A DNA stretch of 40,572 nucleotides from an uncultured Bacteroidales bacterium (GTDB lineage Bacteria > Bacteroidota > Bacteroidia > Bacteroidales > UBA932), in the NCBI GenBank assembly GCA_900319485.1, contig ONOQ01000014.1, forward strand, positions 1 to 40,572, given 5' to 3'. A model generated the notes under the pieces. It was given only the letters and a program-made list of their open reading frames with translations, searched no databases and was not told the DNA's origin. Position 1 is the first letter of the stretch. Each line of letters begins with the position of its first letter. Shown piece after piece: positions 33,986-40,572 of this stretch. Made by a program: the position numbers and the translations under genes.

Positions 33986-33993
33986 TAAATTTA
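33986..33993 (-). promoter_or_regulatory. -7 promoter element of the malQ operon
   Basis: TAAATTTA on the minus strand, one mismatch from TAnnTTTG, lies 20 nt before the malQ ATG. It is the only promoter-like box found for the seven-gene minus-strand series. The 107-bp gap (33966-34072) also holds the divergent rsgA promoter. Confidence 0.45.
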
Positions 33994-34025
33994 GTGATTT
34001 TGTACCTACTTACAAAACAAAAAAT

Positions 34026-34033
34026 TATCTTTG
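34026..34033 (+). promoter_or_regulatory. -7 promoter element of rsgA
   Basis: TATCTTTG lies 39 nt before the chosen rsgA ATG (34073). An ATG at 34048 opens a 25-codon overlapping frame ending at 34125. It has no protein-like features and is not called. Confidence 0.6.
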
Positions 34034-34072
34034 TGGAAGATTATTCAATGAGCAGGGATTTTTTCGCGACGA

Positions 34073-34996
34073 ATGAAAACCGCCACCGTAGTAAAGAACG
34101 CCGGAAGCCACTATCTTCTGAGTGAACTGCCCGCCTGGAACGTGTTCCCGGCGGTGCTCCGCGGCGTTCTCAGGCTTGGCGCCGGAAAAACCACAAATCC
34201 CGTTGCCGTGGGAGACATCGTATCCTATGAGGACGGGCAGGACGGAATGGCTGTCATCTCTTCCGTTCTCCCCCGCCGCAATTACGTCATACGCCGAAGC
34301 ACCAATCTTTCCCGCCAGGCGCATATAATCGCAGCCAACGTGGATATGGCGTATCTTGTGGTGTCGCTGTACTTCCCGGAGGTAAAACTCCCCTTCCTGG
34401 ACAGGGTCCTTGTAACCTGCGAGGTTTACGGCATCCCCGCAACCATAGTGCTCTCCAAGACCGATATGTATTCCGGGGAGGCCCCAGAGGCAATAGAGGC
34501 GTTCCGCCACATCTATGAGAGCGCAGGGTACCCGGTCATAGAAACATCTGTGGTTACCGGAGAAGGCATTGACGCCCTCAGGGAAGCCTGCAAGGGCCGC
34601 GTAAACCTTTTCTCCGGGGAATCCGGGGTTGGAAAATCGTCCCTCATCAAAGCCCTTGACCCTTCGCTGGACCCAAAGATCGGGGATATATCGGCCGCCC
34701 ATCTTCAGGGCAAGCACACTACGTCCCTCTATGAGATGTACCCCCTTGCGCCCGGCGGCTATGTCATTGACTCCCCCGGGCTTCGCGGATTCGGGCTCGT
34801 AGACCTTGAGAAGGAGGAGATCGCACGTTATTTCCCTGAAATGCTGCGGGTTTCCGAAGGCTGCCGTTTCACCCCCTGCACCCATACCCACGAGCCAGGC
34901 TGCGCCGTGAAGGAGGCCGTAGAGAAGGGCATAATCGCCCCGGAGCGCTACAACTCCTACCTCGGTATGCTTGAAGAGGACAAGAAGTTCCGATGA
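34073..34996 (+). CDS. rsgA: Ribosome small-subunit-dependent GTPase RsgA
   Basis: A 307-aa circularly permuted GTPase that acts late in 30S subunit maturation. Order of motifs: OB domain (about 1-70), G4 SKTD (128-131), G1 GESGVGKS (182-189), G3 DSPG (233-236), then a zinc site C264, C269, H271, C277. The permuted order G4-G1-G3 is diagnostic. It overlaps the MATE gene by 4 nt (ATGA), so the two are co-transcribed. Confidence 0.96.
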   Translation: MKTATVVKNAGSHYLLSELPAWNVFPAVLRGVLRLGAGKTTNPVAVGDIVSYEDGQDGMAVISSVLPRRNYVIRRSTNLSRQAHIIAANVDMAYLVVSLYFPEVKLPFLDRVLVTCEVYGIPATIVLSKTDMYSGEAPEAIEAFRHIYESAGYPVIETSVVTGEGIDALREACKGRVNLFSGESGVGKSSLIKALDPSLDPKIGDISAAHLQGKHTTSLYEMYPLAPGGYVIDSPGLRGFGLVDLEKEEIARYFPEMLRVSEGCRFTPCTHTHEPGCAVKEAVEKGIIAPERYNSYLGMLEEDKKFR

Positions 34997-36369
34997 AGCC
35001 CCTCCACAAGGAAATCCTCTCCCTGGCGGTTCCCTCAATCCTTGCCAACATCACCGTCCCGCTGGTCGGGATGGCCGATATAGCCGTGGCCGGCCACCTT
35101 GGCGGCGGCACCGGCGCGGCGGCGCTCATCGGCGGCATCACGATAGGCACGATGCTATTCGACCTGCTGTACTGGAACTTTGCGTTTCTGCGCTCCGGAA
35201 CCGGTGGTCTCACGGCACAGGCCTACGGGCGGCTCCTTGCCGGCACGGGCGGAGTGGACCAGGTCCAGGGCATACTGCTGCGGGCGCTGCGGATTGCCTT
35301 GATATCCGGGGTGGCGCTCATTGCGCTGCAATGGGTGGTCCTGTGGCTGGCTTTTTTGCTGGTGGACTGTACGCCGCAGGTTCGTGAACTGGCATCCCAG
35401 TACTTCAAAATCCGCATCTGGGCAGCCCCTGCAACCCTTTCACTTTTCGCTTTCAAGGGTTGGTTCATCGGCCTTCAGGATACCGTGAGGCCGATGATTG
35501 CCGATTTACTGGTGAACGGCCTCAACATATTATTGTCATTCGGGCTGGGCTTTGGCCTCTGCGGCCTTCCTGCTATGGGCTTTGCGGGCGTTGCGGCCGG
35601 CACGCTCATCGCCCAGTGGTGCGGCTTCACGTACGCGGCCATTGCCGCTTGGCGAAAGTTCCCGCACAAGACCCCCGATCAGGTCGGGGGTGACGTCATT
35701 CCCGGCTCCGACCGGGAATCTCCGTCGTTTTTCCGGATGAACCGGGACCTTGTGCTGAGGTCCCTGGGGATGATTGCGGTGTATATTGGGTTCACGGTGA
35801 TATCTGCCCGGTTTGGAGACACTATGCTGGCCGTAAGTTCCATCCTTATGAAACTGCTGCTGGTGTTCAGTTACTTCACGGACGGCTTTGCGTATGCCGG
35901 GGAGGCGCTTACGGGGAAATTCATCGGCGCGGAAGACAAACAGGGCGTTCACGCCGCCGTAAAGGGCTGCTTCATCTGGGGCTGGGGCCTTGCCGGAGCG
36001 TTTATGCTGCTGTACGGCCTTGGCGGGGTGCCTGCTTTCCGGCTTCTCACATCGGACGTAACCGTGGTTGAAGCCGGGCGGGAATTCATCCCCTGGCTGC
36101 TTCTGATGCCGCTTATAGGCGTTCCGGCCTTCATCTGGGACGGCATCTTCACGGGGGCCACGGCAACATCGGCAATGAGGGACAGCACCCTCCTTTGCGC
36201 CGTGGGCTTCTTTGCCGTATGGTTCGGAGGGTACTGCCTGGCTCTGGCTCTAGGGCAAGAGGCTCCCGGCGGTCCCACGGCCATACACATCCTTATGGCT
36301 GCATATTTTGTCCATCTTGCCGTCCGTTCAGTCTACCTCAGCGTCCGCTGGTGGAGAATCAAGAAATAA
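34993..36369 (+). CDS. MATE-family efflux transporter with repeat-derived loop insertion
   Basis: A 458-aa MATE/DinF-like exporter with about 12 membrane helices. The start MKPLHKEILSLAVPSILANITVPLVGMADIAVAGHLG is typical: two-lobed, with the AVAGHLG segment. Substrates are probably drugs or metabolites, driven by Na+ or H+. The cytoplasmic loop between the two lobes (about residues 226-243, PDQVGGDVIPGSDRES) is encoded by two head-to-head palindromic repeats (35669-35721). This is the same topological position as the insertion in the second MFS gene. The start overlaps rsgA by 4 nt. No terminator is visible before the lacZ promoter. Confidence 0.9.
   Translation: MKPLHKEILSLAVPSILANITVPLVGMADIAVAGHLGGGTGAAALIGGITIGTMLFDLLYWNFAFLRSGTGGLTAQAYGRLLAGTGGVDQVQGILLRALRIALISGVALIALQWVVLWLAFLLVDCTPQVRELASQYFKIRIWAAPATLSLFAFKGWFIGLQDTVRPMIADLLVNGLNILLSFGLGFGLCGLPAMGFAGVAAGTLIAQWCGFTYAAIAAWRKFPHKTPDQVGGDVIPGSDRESPSFFRMNRDLVLRSLGMIAVYIGFTVISARFGDTMLAVSSILMKLLLVFSYFTDGFAYAGEALTGKFIGAEDKQGVHAAVKGCFIWGWGLAGAFMLLYGLGGVPAFRLLTSDVTVVEAGREFIPWLLLMPLIGVPAFIWDGIFTGATATSAMRDSTLLCAVGFFAVWFGGYCLALALGQEAPGGPTAIHILMAAYFVHLAVRSVYLSVRWWRIKK
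35669..35721. repeat. Head-to-head pair of palindromic repeats (copies 4 and 5, in MATE gene)
   Basis: Copy 4 (35695-35669, minus): CGTC, arm ACCCCCGA, loop cctga, arm TCGGGGGT, CT. Copy 5 (35694-35721, plus): CGTC, arm ATTCCCGG, loop ctccga, arm CCGGGAAT, CT. The two share a central TGACGTCA and overlap by 2 bp. They are read in frame as P-D-Q-V-G-G-D and then V-I-P-G-S-D-R-E-S. Confidence 0.85.
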
Positions 36370-36373
36370 TGAC

Positions 36374-36401
36374 TATCTTTGTGTGATATTAACCACACAA
36401 A
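36374..36401 (+). promoter_or_regulatory. Promoter (-7) and leader inverted repeat of the GH2 gene
   Basis: TATCTTTG (36374-36381) lies 27 nt before the ATG at 36409. An 8-bp perfect inverted repeat (TTTGTGTG 36378-36385, CACACAAA 36394-36401, 8-nt spacer) overlaps the box and start site. It could be a regulator site or a 5' mRNA hairpin. Confidence 0.6.
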
Positions 36402-36408
36402 GCACGCT

Positions 36409-39369
36409 ATGAATCTTTTACTTTTGGCCGCAGCGGTCCTTCCCCTCTGGCAGGATATGCAGGCAACTTCAGTCAATGCAGAGACCAAACGCACGGAAGT
36501 AATCTATTACGCAAACCGTGAAGACGCCCTGAAGAAGGGTTTCCGTGAAAGCGAGAACTATGTGAGCCTCAACGGAATATGGGACTTCAAATACTTTGAG
36601 GACTATAACAGCCTTACTCTTGAGCCCGCCAGTTGGGACAGGATCAAAGTACCGGGGAACTGGGAAATACAGGGCTACGGATACGCCTACTATACAAATA
36701 TCCCGTACGATTTCTGCCCGGTGAATCCTCAGCCTCCCGTGCTTCCGGATTCCTTCCCCGCGGGCGTGTACCACAGGACTTTCACGGTTCCCGAATCTTG
36801 GGCCGGCCGTGACGTCTTCCTCAACCTCTGCGGCACCAAAAGCGGCACCTACGTCTATATAAACGGAGAGGAGGTGGGCTATGGAGAGGATTCCAAGAGC
36901 CTCCACCGCTATAATATCACAAAGTACCTGAAACCCGGAGAGAATGACCTGAGGCTAAAGATCTATCGGTATACATCGGCCTCATACCTGGAAGACCAGG
37001 ACTTCTGGCGCATAAGCGGCATCGAAAGGGACGTGTACCTCTCAAGCGAAAAGGCCGATACCGGCTTTGATTTCAGCGTCATCTCCACCCTTGACGAGGA
37101 CCTTCAGACCGGCATCTTCAAACTCAGGATGAACTCAAAGGCGCCCGTGGAGGTGTTCTATGAACTCCTTGACAAGGACGGATCGGCAGTGGCCGATGCA
37201 ATCTTCGAGTTCAGCGGCTCTATGGCAACGGTAACCGATACCATCCCTTCCGTACGCCGCTGGAGCGCTGAAACCCCCGAACTTTACACCCTCCTTCTCA
37301 GGGTCAACGGGGAATACACCCGCTTCCACGTGGGATTCCGCCGCCTTGAGGTGAAAGAGGTCCCGGACACTGACGGCCGCCCGGTGCACGCTTTCCTGGT
37401 GAACGGCCAGCCCGTCAAGTTCAAGGGCGTCAACCTTCACGAGCACAATCCCTACACCGGCCATTATATCACAAAGGAGAACCTCCTGGAGGACCTCCTC
37501 CTCATGAGAAAGGCCAACATAAACGCCATCCGCACATGCCACTATCCCCAGCCACGCGAATTCTATGAACTCTGCGACTCCCTTGGCTTCTACGTGTACG
37601 ACGAATGCAACATTGAAAGTCACGGTATGGGATATGACCTGAGCCAGACACTTGGCAACAAGCCGGAATGGATGACAAAGCACATAGACCGCACCCTCAA
37701 TATGTACAGGCGCACGGCAAACTACCCCTGCGTCACCATCCTCTCACTTGGCAACGAAGCCGGCAACGGCGTGAACTTCTATGAGACCTACAAACTCCTT
37801 AAAGCACTTGAAAAGGACGGCCAGAACAGGCCTGTGGTATATGAGAGGGCCGAATTAGAGCACAACACGGACTTCATCAACCCTATGTACCCGGACACCA
37901 GGTGGCTCAAGAAGATGGGAGAAAACCTCAGTGACCGCCCCGTTGTTCTTTGCGAATACACCCACGCAATGGGTAACTCCAACGGCTCCCTGGATCTTAT
38001 GTGGGATCAGTTCTATGCCCACACGCATCTTCAGGGCGGTTTCATCTGGGACTGGGTGGACCAGGGCCTGTACGACGAAAAACGCGGCTGGACCTACGGC
38101 GGAGACTACGGCGAGAATCCCCCTTCAGACCAGAATTTCTGCTGCAACGGCATAGTGAATCCGGACCGTGACCCTCATCCCGCATTCTATGAGGTAAAGC
38201 ACCAGTACCAGAACATTTCCGTAAGCGCCAAGGACCTTGAAAACGGAGTGTTTCAGGTGTTCAACCGCTTCTATTTCACCACTTTGGACGGCGTCAAACT
38301 CAAATGGTGGGTGGAACGCGACGGAAAGCGGCTCTTCCTTGCAAAGGGCAAGGTGAAACTCAGTGCCGGCCCTCAGGAGTATCAGGAGTTCAAGGTTCGC
38401 CTTCCCCGTATGAGGAAACCCGGCCAGTACCGCATTTTCTTCACCACGGCCGATGCCTGTGACGAGATCTTCATCAAGGACACATCGGCCCCTGAAAAAG
38501 TAACGGTCAAACGGAGTGTCAACTTTACCGACGGAGACACCCAGATCGTTGTCCGCGGCCAGAAGGTTGAACTTGTCTTCAACAAGGAATGGGGCTGCGT
38601 GAAGAGTTGGAAGGTGGGCGGAAAGGACGTTGTGGACCCTTCATTCGGCATAAGGCCCAATTACTGGAGGGCGCCCATAGACAACGACTACGGCAACTTT
38701 GCCCCGGAACGCACCTCCATATATAAAGAGGCCTGGAAGCCCGTTGCCGTCAAGGCTGAGGAGGCCGATGGAACTGTCCGCATCCTGGTGAAAGGCAAGG
38801 GCGTAAGGGCGTCAGAGGTTTGGACCGTGTTCCCTGACGGCGCCATCAAGATTGAGGTGGAAACCGCCGCGGAGCCTACTCTCAAGGGCGTTGAGATCCC
38901 CCGCCTTGGCGTAAGGTTCAGGGTGGTCGATGACGCATTCTCATACTTTGGCCGCGGGCCGGTGGAAAACTACTGGGACAGGGCTTCCTGCACGTTCAAG
39001 AGCATTTACAAGAGCGCTGCATCCAAGGAATACTATCCTTATGTAAGGCCTCAGGAATGCGGTCACCACACGGACGTGAACTGGCTCAGCATTGGCGGCG
39101 TCACCGTCCAGGGACTGTTTGAATTCAATGCCCTGAGGCAGACCATCGAAGACCTTGACGGCGGTATAAAGAAGAGCCAGACACACATTACGGATGTCCC
39201 GTTCAACGATTTCACGGAGGTCTCAATAGACTATCGCCAGAGCGGAATCGGCGGCTACGACAGTTGGGGCGCACGCCCGGAACCCGCATACACTTTGTGG
39301 AGCGATGAGAACTATTCATACACATTTACACTCATTCCATCCGGAAAACCGTCCAAATACGTGTACTAA
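36409..39369 (+). CDS. Secreted GH2 beta-galactosidase
   Basis: A 986-aa LacZ-type enzyme that cleaves terminal beta-galactosides. A short hydrophobic N-terminus (MNLLLLAAAVLPLW) suggests export. The GH2 sugar-binding domain (about 60-220, VPGNWEIQGYG, GSGIERDVYL-like FWRISGIERDVYL) is followed by an immunoglobulin-like domain. The barrel has acid/base E450 in LGNEAGNG and nucleophile E516 in VLCEYTHAMGNS, with a C-terminal small-chain-like domain (WRAPIDNDYG to the end). The start at 36409 is chosen because an upstream ATG (36379) lies inside the promoter box. The following lipoproteins suggest a small glycan-use cluster, but no SusC/D pair is present here. Confidence 0.93.
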   Translation: MNLLLLAAAVLPLWQDMQATSVNAETKRTEVIYYANREDALKKGFRESENYVSLNGIWDFKYFEDYNSLTLEPASWDRIKVPGNWEIQGYGYAYYTNIPYDFCPVNPQPPVLPDSFPAGVYHRTFTVPESWAGRDVFLNLCGTKSGTYVYINGEEVGYGEDSKSLHRYNITKYLKPGENDLRLKIYRYTSASYLEDQDFWRISGIERDVYLSSEKADTGFDFSVISTLDEDLQTGIFKLRMNSKAPVEVFYELLDKDGSAVADAIFEFSGSMATVTDTIPSVRRWSAETPELYTLLLRVNGEYTRFHVGFRRLEVKEVPDTDGRPVHAFLVNGQPVKFKGVNLHEHNPYTGHYITKENLLEDLLLMRKANINAIRTCHYPQPREFYELCDSLGFYVYDECNIESHGMGYDLSQTLGNKPEWMTKHIDRTLNMYRRTANYPCVTILSLGNEAGNGVNFYETYKLLKALEKDGQNRPVVYERAELEHNTDFINPMYPDTRWLKKMGENLSDRPVVLCEYTHAMGNSNGSLDLMWDQFYAHTHLQGGFIWDWVDQGLYDEKRGWTYGGDYGENPPSDQNFCCNGIVNPDRDPHPAFYEVKHQYQNISVSAKDLENGVFQVFNRFYFTTLDGVKLKWWVERDGKRLFLAKGKVKLSAGPQEYQEFKVRLPRMRKPGQYRIFFTTADACDEIFIKDTSAPEKVTVKRSVNFTDGDTQIVVRGQKVELVFNKEWGCVKSWKVGGKDVVDPSFGIRPNYWRAPIDNDYGNFAPERTSIYKEAWKPVAVKAEEADGTVRILVKGKGVRASEVWTVFPDGAIKIEVETAAEPTLKGVEIPRLGVRFRVVDDAFSYFGRGPVENYWDRASCTFKSIYKSAASKEYYPYVRPQECGHHTDVNWLSIGGVTVQGLFEFNALRQTIEDLDGGIKKSQTHITDVPFNDFTEVSIDYRQSGIGGYDSWGARPEPAYTLWSDENYSYTFTLIPSGKPSKYVY

Positions 39370-39378
39370 AATACTGGT

Positions 39379-39403
39379 TTAATAAAAAAGTTTATTAACT
39401 TTA
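39379..39403 (+). promoter_or_regulatory. Possible promoter and AT-rich inverted repeat before the lipoprotein gene
   Basis: TTAATAAA (39379-39386) and TTTATTAA (39391-39398) form a perfect 8-bp inverted repeat with a 4-nt spacer. TAACTTTA (39396-39403), one mismatch from the -7 consensus, overlaps its right arm. A leader of about 63 nt, ending in the A-rich stretch ACACAAACAAAA before the ATG, would follow. Confidence 0.4.
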
Positions 39404-39466
39404 CCGCCCGTTACAAAACCTAAATCGGCAACAAATCATTAACCATTATTTTAAACACAAACAAAA

Positions 39467-39952
39467 ATGAAGAAGTTATTCAAATTCGCAGTCGTAGCAT
39501 TTGCCGCCGCTGCAGTTGCAGTTGCCTGCCAGAAACCCGCTAATGATCAGAAGCAGGACGAGCAGAAACAGGACGAGCAGAAGCAGGATGAGCAGAAGCA
39601 GGACGAGCAGACTCCCACCACTGCAAATCTCTTCGTGGTCAACACTCCCGGTTGGGATGCTCCCGTTATGTGGGCCTGGGGCAATGACGCCATCAAGATG
39701 CCCGGCGAGTGGCCCAACGGTTTCGAGCCCGAGGCCGGAACAACTCTTATCAAGGAGAAGGAATATGTTCACTTTGTCCTTGGCGAGGCATTCTTTGGCG
39801 AAGGCATCGGTTTCCTCATCGTCAACAAGACCAATTCAGTCCAGACAGTGGATGTAGCCGGCCTCACCATCAAAGCCGGAGACGACCTCTACTATGAGAT
39901 TGGCGCAGAAGCCGGTACAGACGGCAAATTCGCCCTCACCCCCATTCAGTAA
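39467..39952 (+). CDS. Lipoprotein with QKQDE repeats, possible starch-binding-like domain
   Basis: A 161-aa exported protein. It has a signal peptide with a lipobox-like AVAC (Cys at about residue 21), a charged flexible linker of four Q-K-Q-D-E repeats (about 28-48), then one compact domain of about 110 residues rich in tryptophan (NTPGWDAPVMWAWGND, GEWPNGFEPE) and ending in beta-strand-like segments. The tryptophan pattern resembles short starch-binding modules such as CBM26, but this is a weak analogy. The linker would hold the domain away from the membrane. A glycan-binding surface lipoprotein is plausible next to the GH2 gene. The gene ends at a strong terminator. Confidence 0.75.
   Translation: MKKLFKFAVVAFAAAAVAVACQKPANDQKQDEQKQDEQKQDEQKQDEQTPTTANLFVVNTPGWDAPVMWAWGNDAIKMPGEWPNGFEPEAGTTLIKEKEYVHFVLGEAFFGEGIGFLIVNKTNSVQTVDVAGLTIKAGDDLYYEIGAEAGTDGKFALTPIQ
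39548..39610 (+). repeat. 15-bp coding tandem repeat, four units
   Basis: Four near-identical units of CAGAAGCAGGACGAG (39548-39607, with two silent-type variants) plus a final CAG. It encodes the Q-K-Q-D-E linker of the lipoprotein. The unit is a multiple of three, so changes in copy number would alter linker length without shifting the frame. Confidence 0.9.
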
Positions 39953-39982
39953 GAATCTCTCTCACTGATATAGATTAAAGAA

Positions 39983-40011
39983 CAACCCCCGGAAGAGTCT
40001 TCCGGGGGTTG
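39983..40011. terminator. Bidirectional terminator
   Basis: A near-perfect stem of about 13 bp (CAACCCCCGGAAG paired with CTTCCGGGGGTTG) with a tight 3-nt loop lies between two convergent genes. T-rich sequence follows on the plus strand (GATCATTTATT) and A/T-rich sequence on the minus strand. Confidence 0.85.
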
Positions 40012-40032
40012 ATCATTTATTAAGAGATGCAA

Positions 40033-40572
40033 TTACTTGACTACGTAGCCAGGGAAGTTGACGTTACCGCCATCCTTGCTGCGATATGCATTGACACCAA
40101 TCACGTCGCCTGCGCTAACCTGAGTAGTGAAATTGGCACGAGGAACTTTAATCTCCATAATCACAAGGTCAGACTTGGTTGCAGGATTGTTGCCGGCAAT
40201 GACAATGTTATCCAGAGTCATACCCTTTGAGTCTCCGCCATTGGGATTGTTTTCGATGACAGGAGCATCAGCACTGCCGCCAAACAGATACATAAATACG
40301 AATGCCTCATACTTGTTGGAGCCCATACCAGTGGAACCGCTACAGTCGCCGGTGGTAAGGTCATTGTCAAGGTCGAAGTAGAGATAAAGATATGCTCCGC
40401 CGCTCCAAAGCCTTGAACCGGGATCTGTCTCAAGATAGACATAGAAGTTATCAGCATCGTTCCAAACCTTGAACGCCTTGAAGGAATCGGACTCGGGCGC
40501 GCTGGGAACACCGGCCCACTCTGAGAAGTCGCCGTCAATGGTGATGTTGGCGGGAGCGGCAGCCACTTCCTC
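40033..40572 (-). CDS. CBM9/DOMON-like exported protein (5' end outside the window)
   Basis: At least 180 residues of a protein whose start lies beyond the right edge; the frame is open to the last base (…E-E-V-A-A-A-P). The segment ITIDGDFSEWAGVPS is the typical beginning of a CBM9-like or DOMON-like beta-sandwich. It is followed by FKVWNDADNFYVYLET, aromatic and acidic strands (YLYLYFDLDNDLTTGD) and an end near FPGYVVK. Such domains bind sugars or haem, and beside a GH2 enzyme sugar binding is more likely. The missing N-terminus probably carries a lipoprotein signal, but this cannot be seen. Confidence 0.7.
   Translation of the reverse strand, partial: EEVAAAPANITIDGDFSEWAGVPSAPESDSFKAFKVWNDADNFYVYLETDPGSRLWSGGAYLYLYFDLDNDLTTGDCSGSTGMGSNKYEAFVFMYLFGGSADAPVIENNPNGGDSKGMTLDNIVIAGNNPATKSDLVIMEIKVPRANFTTQVSAGDVIGVNAYRSKDGGNVNFPGYVVK

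Noticed and set aside
34048-34125. A 25-codon frame (MSRDFFATNEN...) overlapping the rsgA start, considered as a leader peptide
   Set aside because: It has no regulatory codon pattern and no downstream attenuator hairpin. The overlap is probably accidental.
39548-39610. Possible CRISPR-like repeat array
   Set aside because: The 15-bp units are directly adjacent without spacers and encode a regular peptide linker in a lipoprotein.

Overview
The window looks like chromosome from a member of the Bacteroidota, most likely order Bacteroidales (genus not determined). The evidence is the phylum-type promoter (TAnnTTTG at -7, sometimes TTTG at -33) upstream of most transcription units, A-rich leaders instead of Shine-Dalgarno sequences, and genes typical of the phylum: DUF2723, DUF4271 next to hemD, a GH77 enzyme with N-terminal starch-binding modules, SUI1, MenG, and secreted GH2 and lipoproteins. 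Coding density is very high. No gap between genes exceeds about 190 bp, and no phage, insertion sequence, CRISPR array or rRNA was seen.

Layout. 1-2042: tRNA-Thr(UGU) and dxs (isoprenoid precursors), minus strand. 2100-4945: two overlapping MFS genes resembling lysosomal MFSD1. 5047-10741: a five-gene tripartite efflux operon (ABC ATPase, two MacB/FtsX-type permeases, periplasmic adaptor, TolC-like channel). 10770-12053: U32-family protein. 12050-12762: RHH antitoxin/PIN toxin pair with a probable operator. 12835-15108: polyprenyl synthetase, recO and rdgB. 15172-18956: secreted S41 protease and RNase R, separated by a tandem pair of 48-bp palindromic repeats. 18916-21217: porin-like outer-membrane protein and pgk. 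21301-22248: RlmI-like methyltransferase. 22349-28371: DUF2723 membrane protein, an acyl carrier protein, and a large fusion of a YghO/bacterial ceramide synthase-like acyltransferase with an acyl-ACP/CoA ligase. 28390-33965: a tight minus-strand series malQ, SUI1, DUF4271, hemD, rnpA, yidD, menG. 34073-36369: rsgA and a MATE exporter. 36409-40572: secreted GH2 beta-galactosidase, a repeat-bearing lipoprotein and the 3' part of a CBM9-like protein.

The most unusual features are as follows. First, a family of 27-28 bp palindromes (5' CGTC, two complementary 8-nt arms, 3' CT) whose arms covary between copies. One copy is intergenic and four lie in frame inside the second MFS gene, the MATE gene and rnpA. 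The MFS copy sits beside a 111-bp multibranched palindrome, and the rnpA copy beside a 53-bp one. Second, the acyltransferase-ligase fusion followed by its own ACP reads as a compact acyl-activation and N-acylation module, plausibly for ceramide-type sphingolipids. Third, the word GCCGAT/ATCGGC occurs at least 120 times, several-fold above expectation, in all frames and on both strands. Fourth, several genes have the -7 box only 6-9 nt from ATG, implying leaderless mRNAs.
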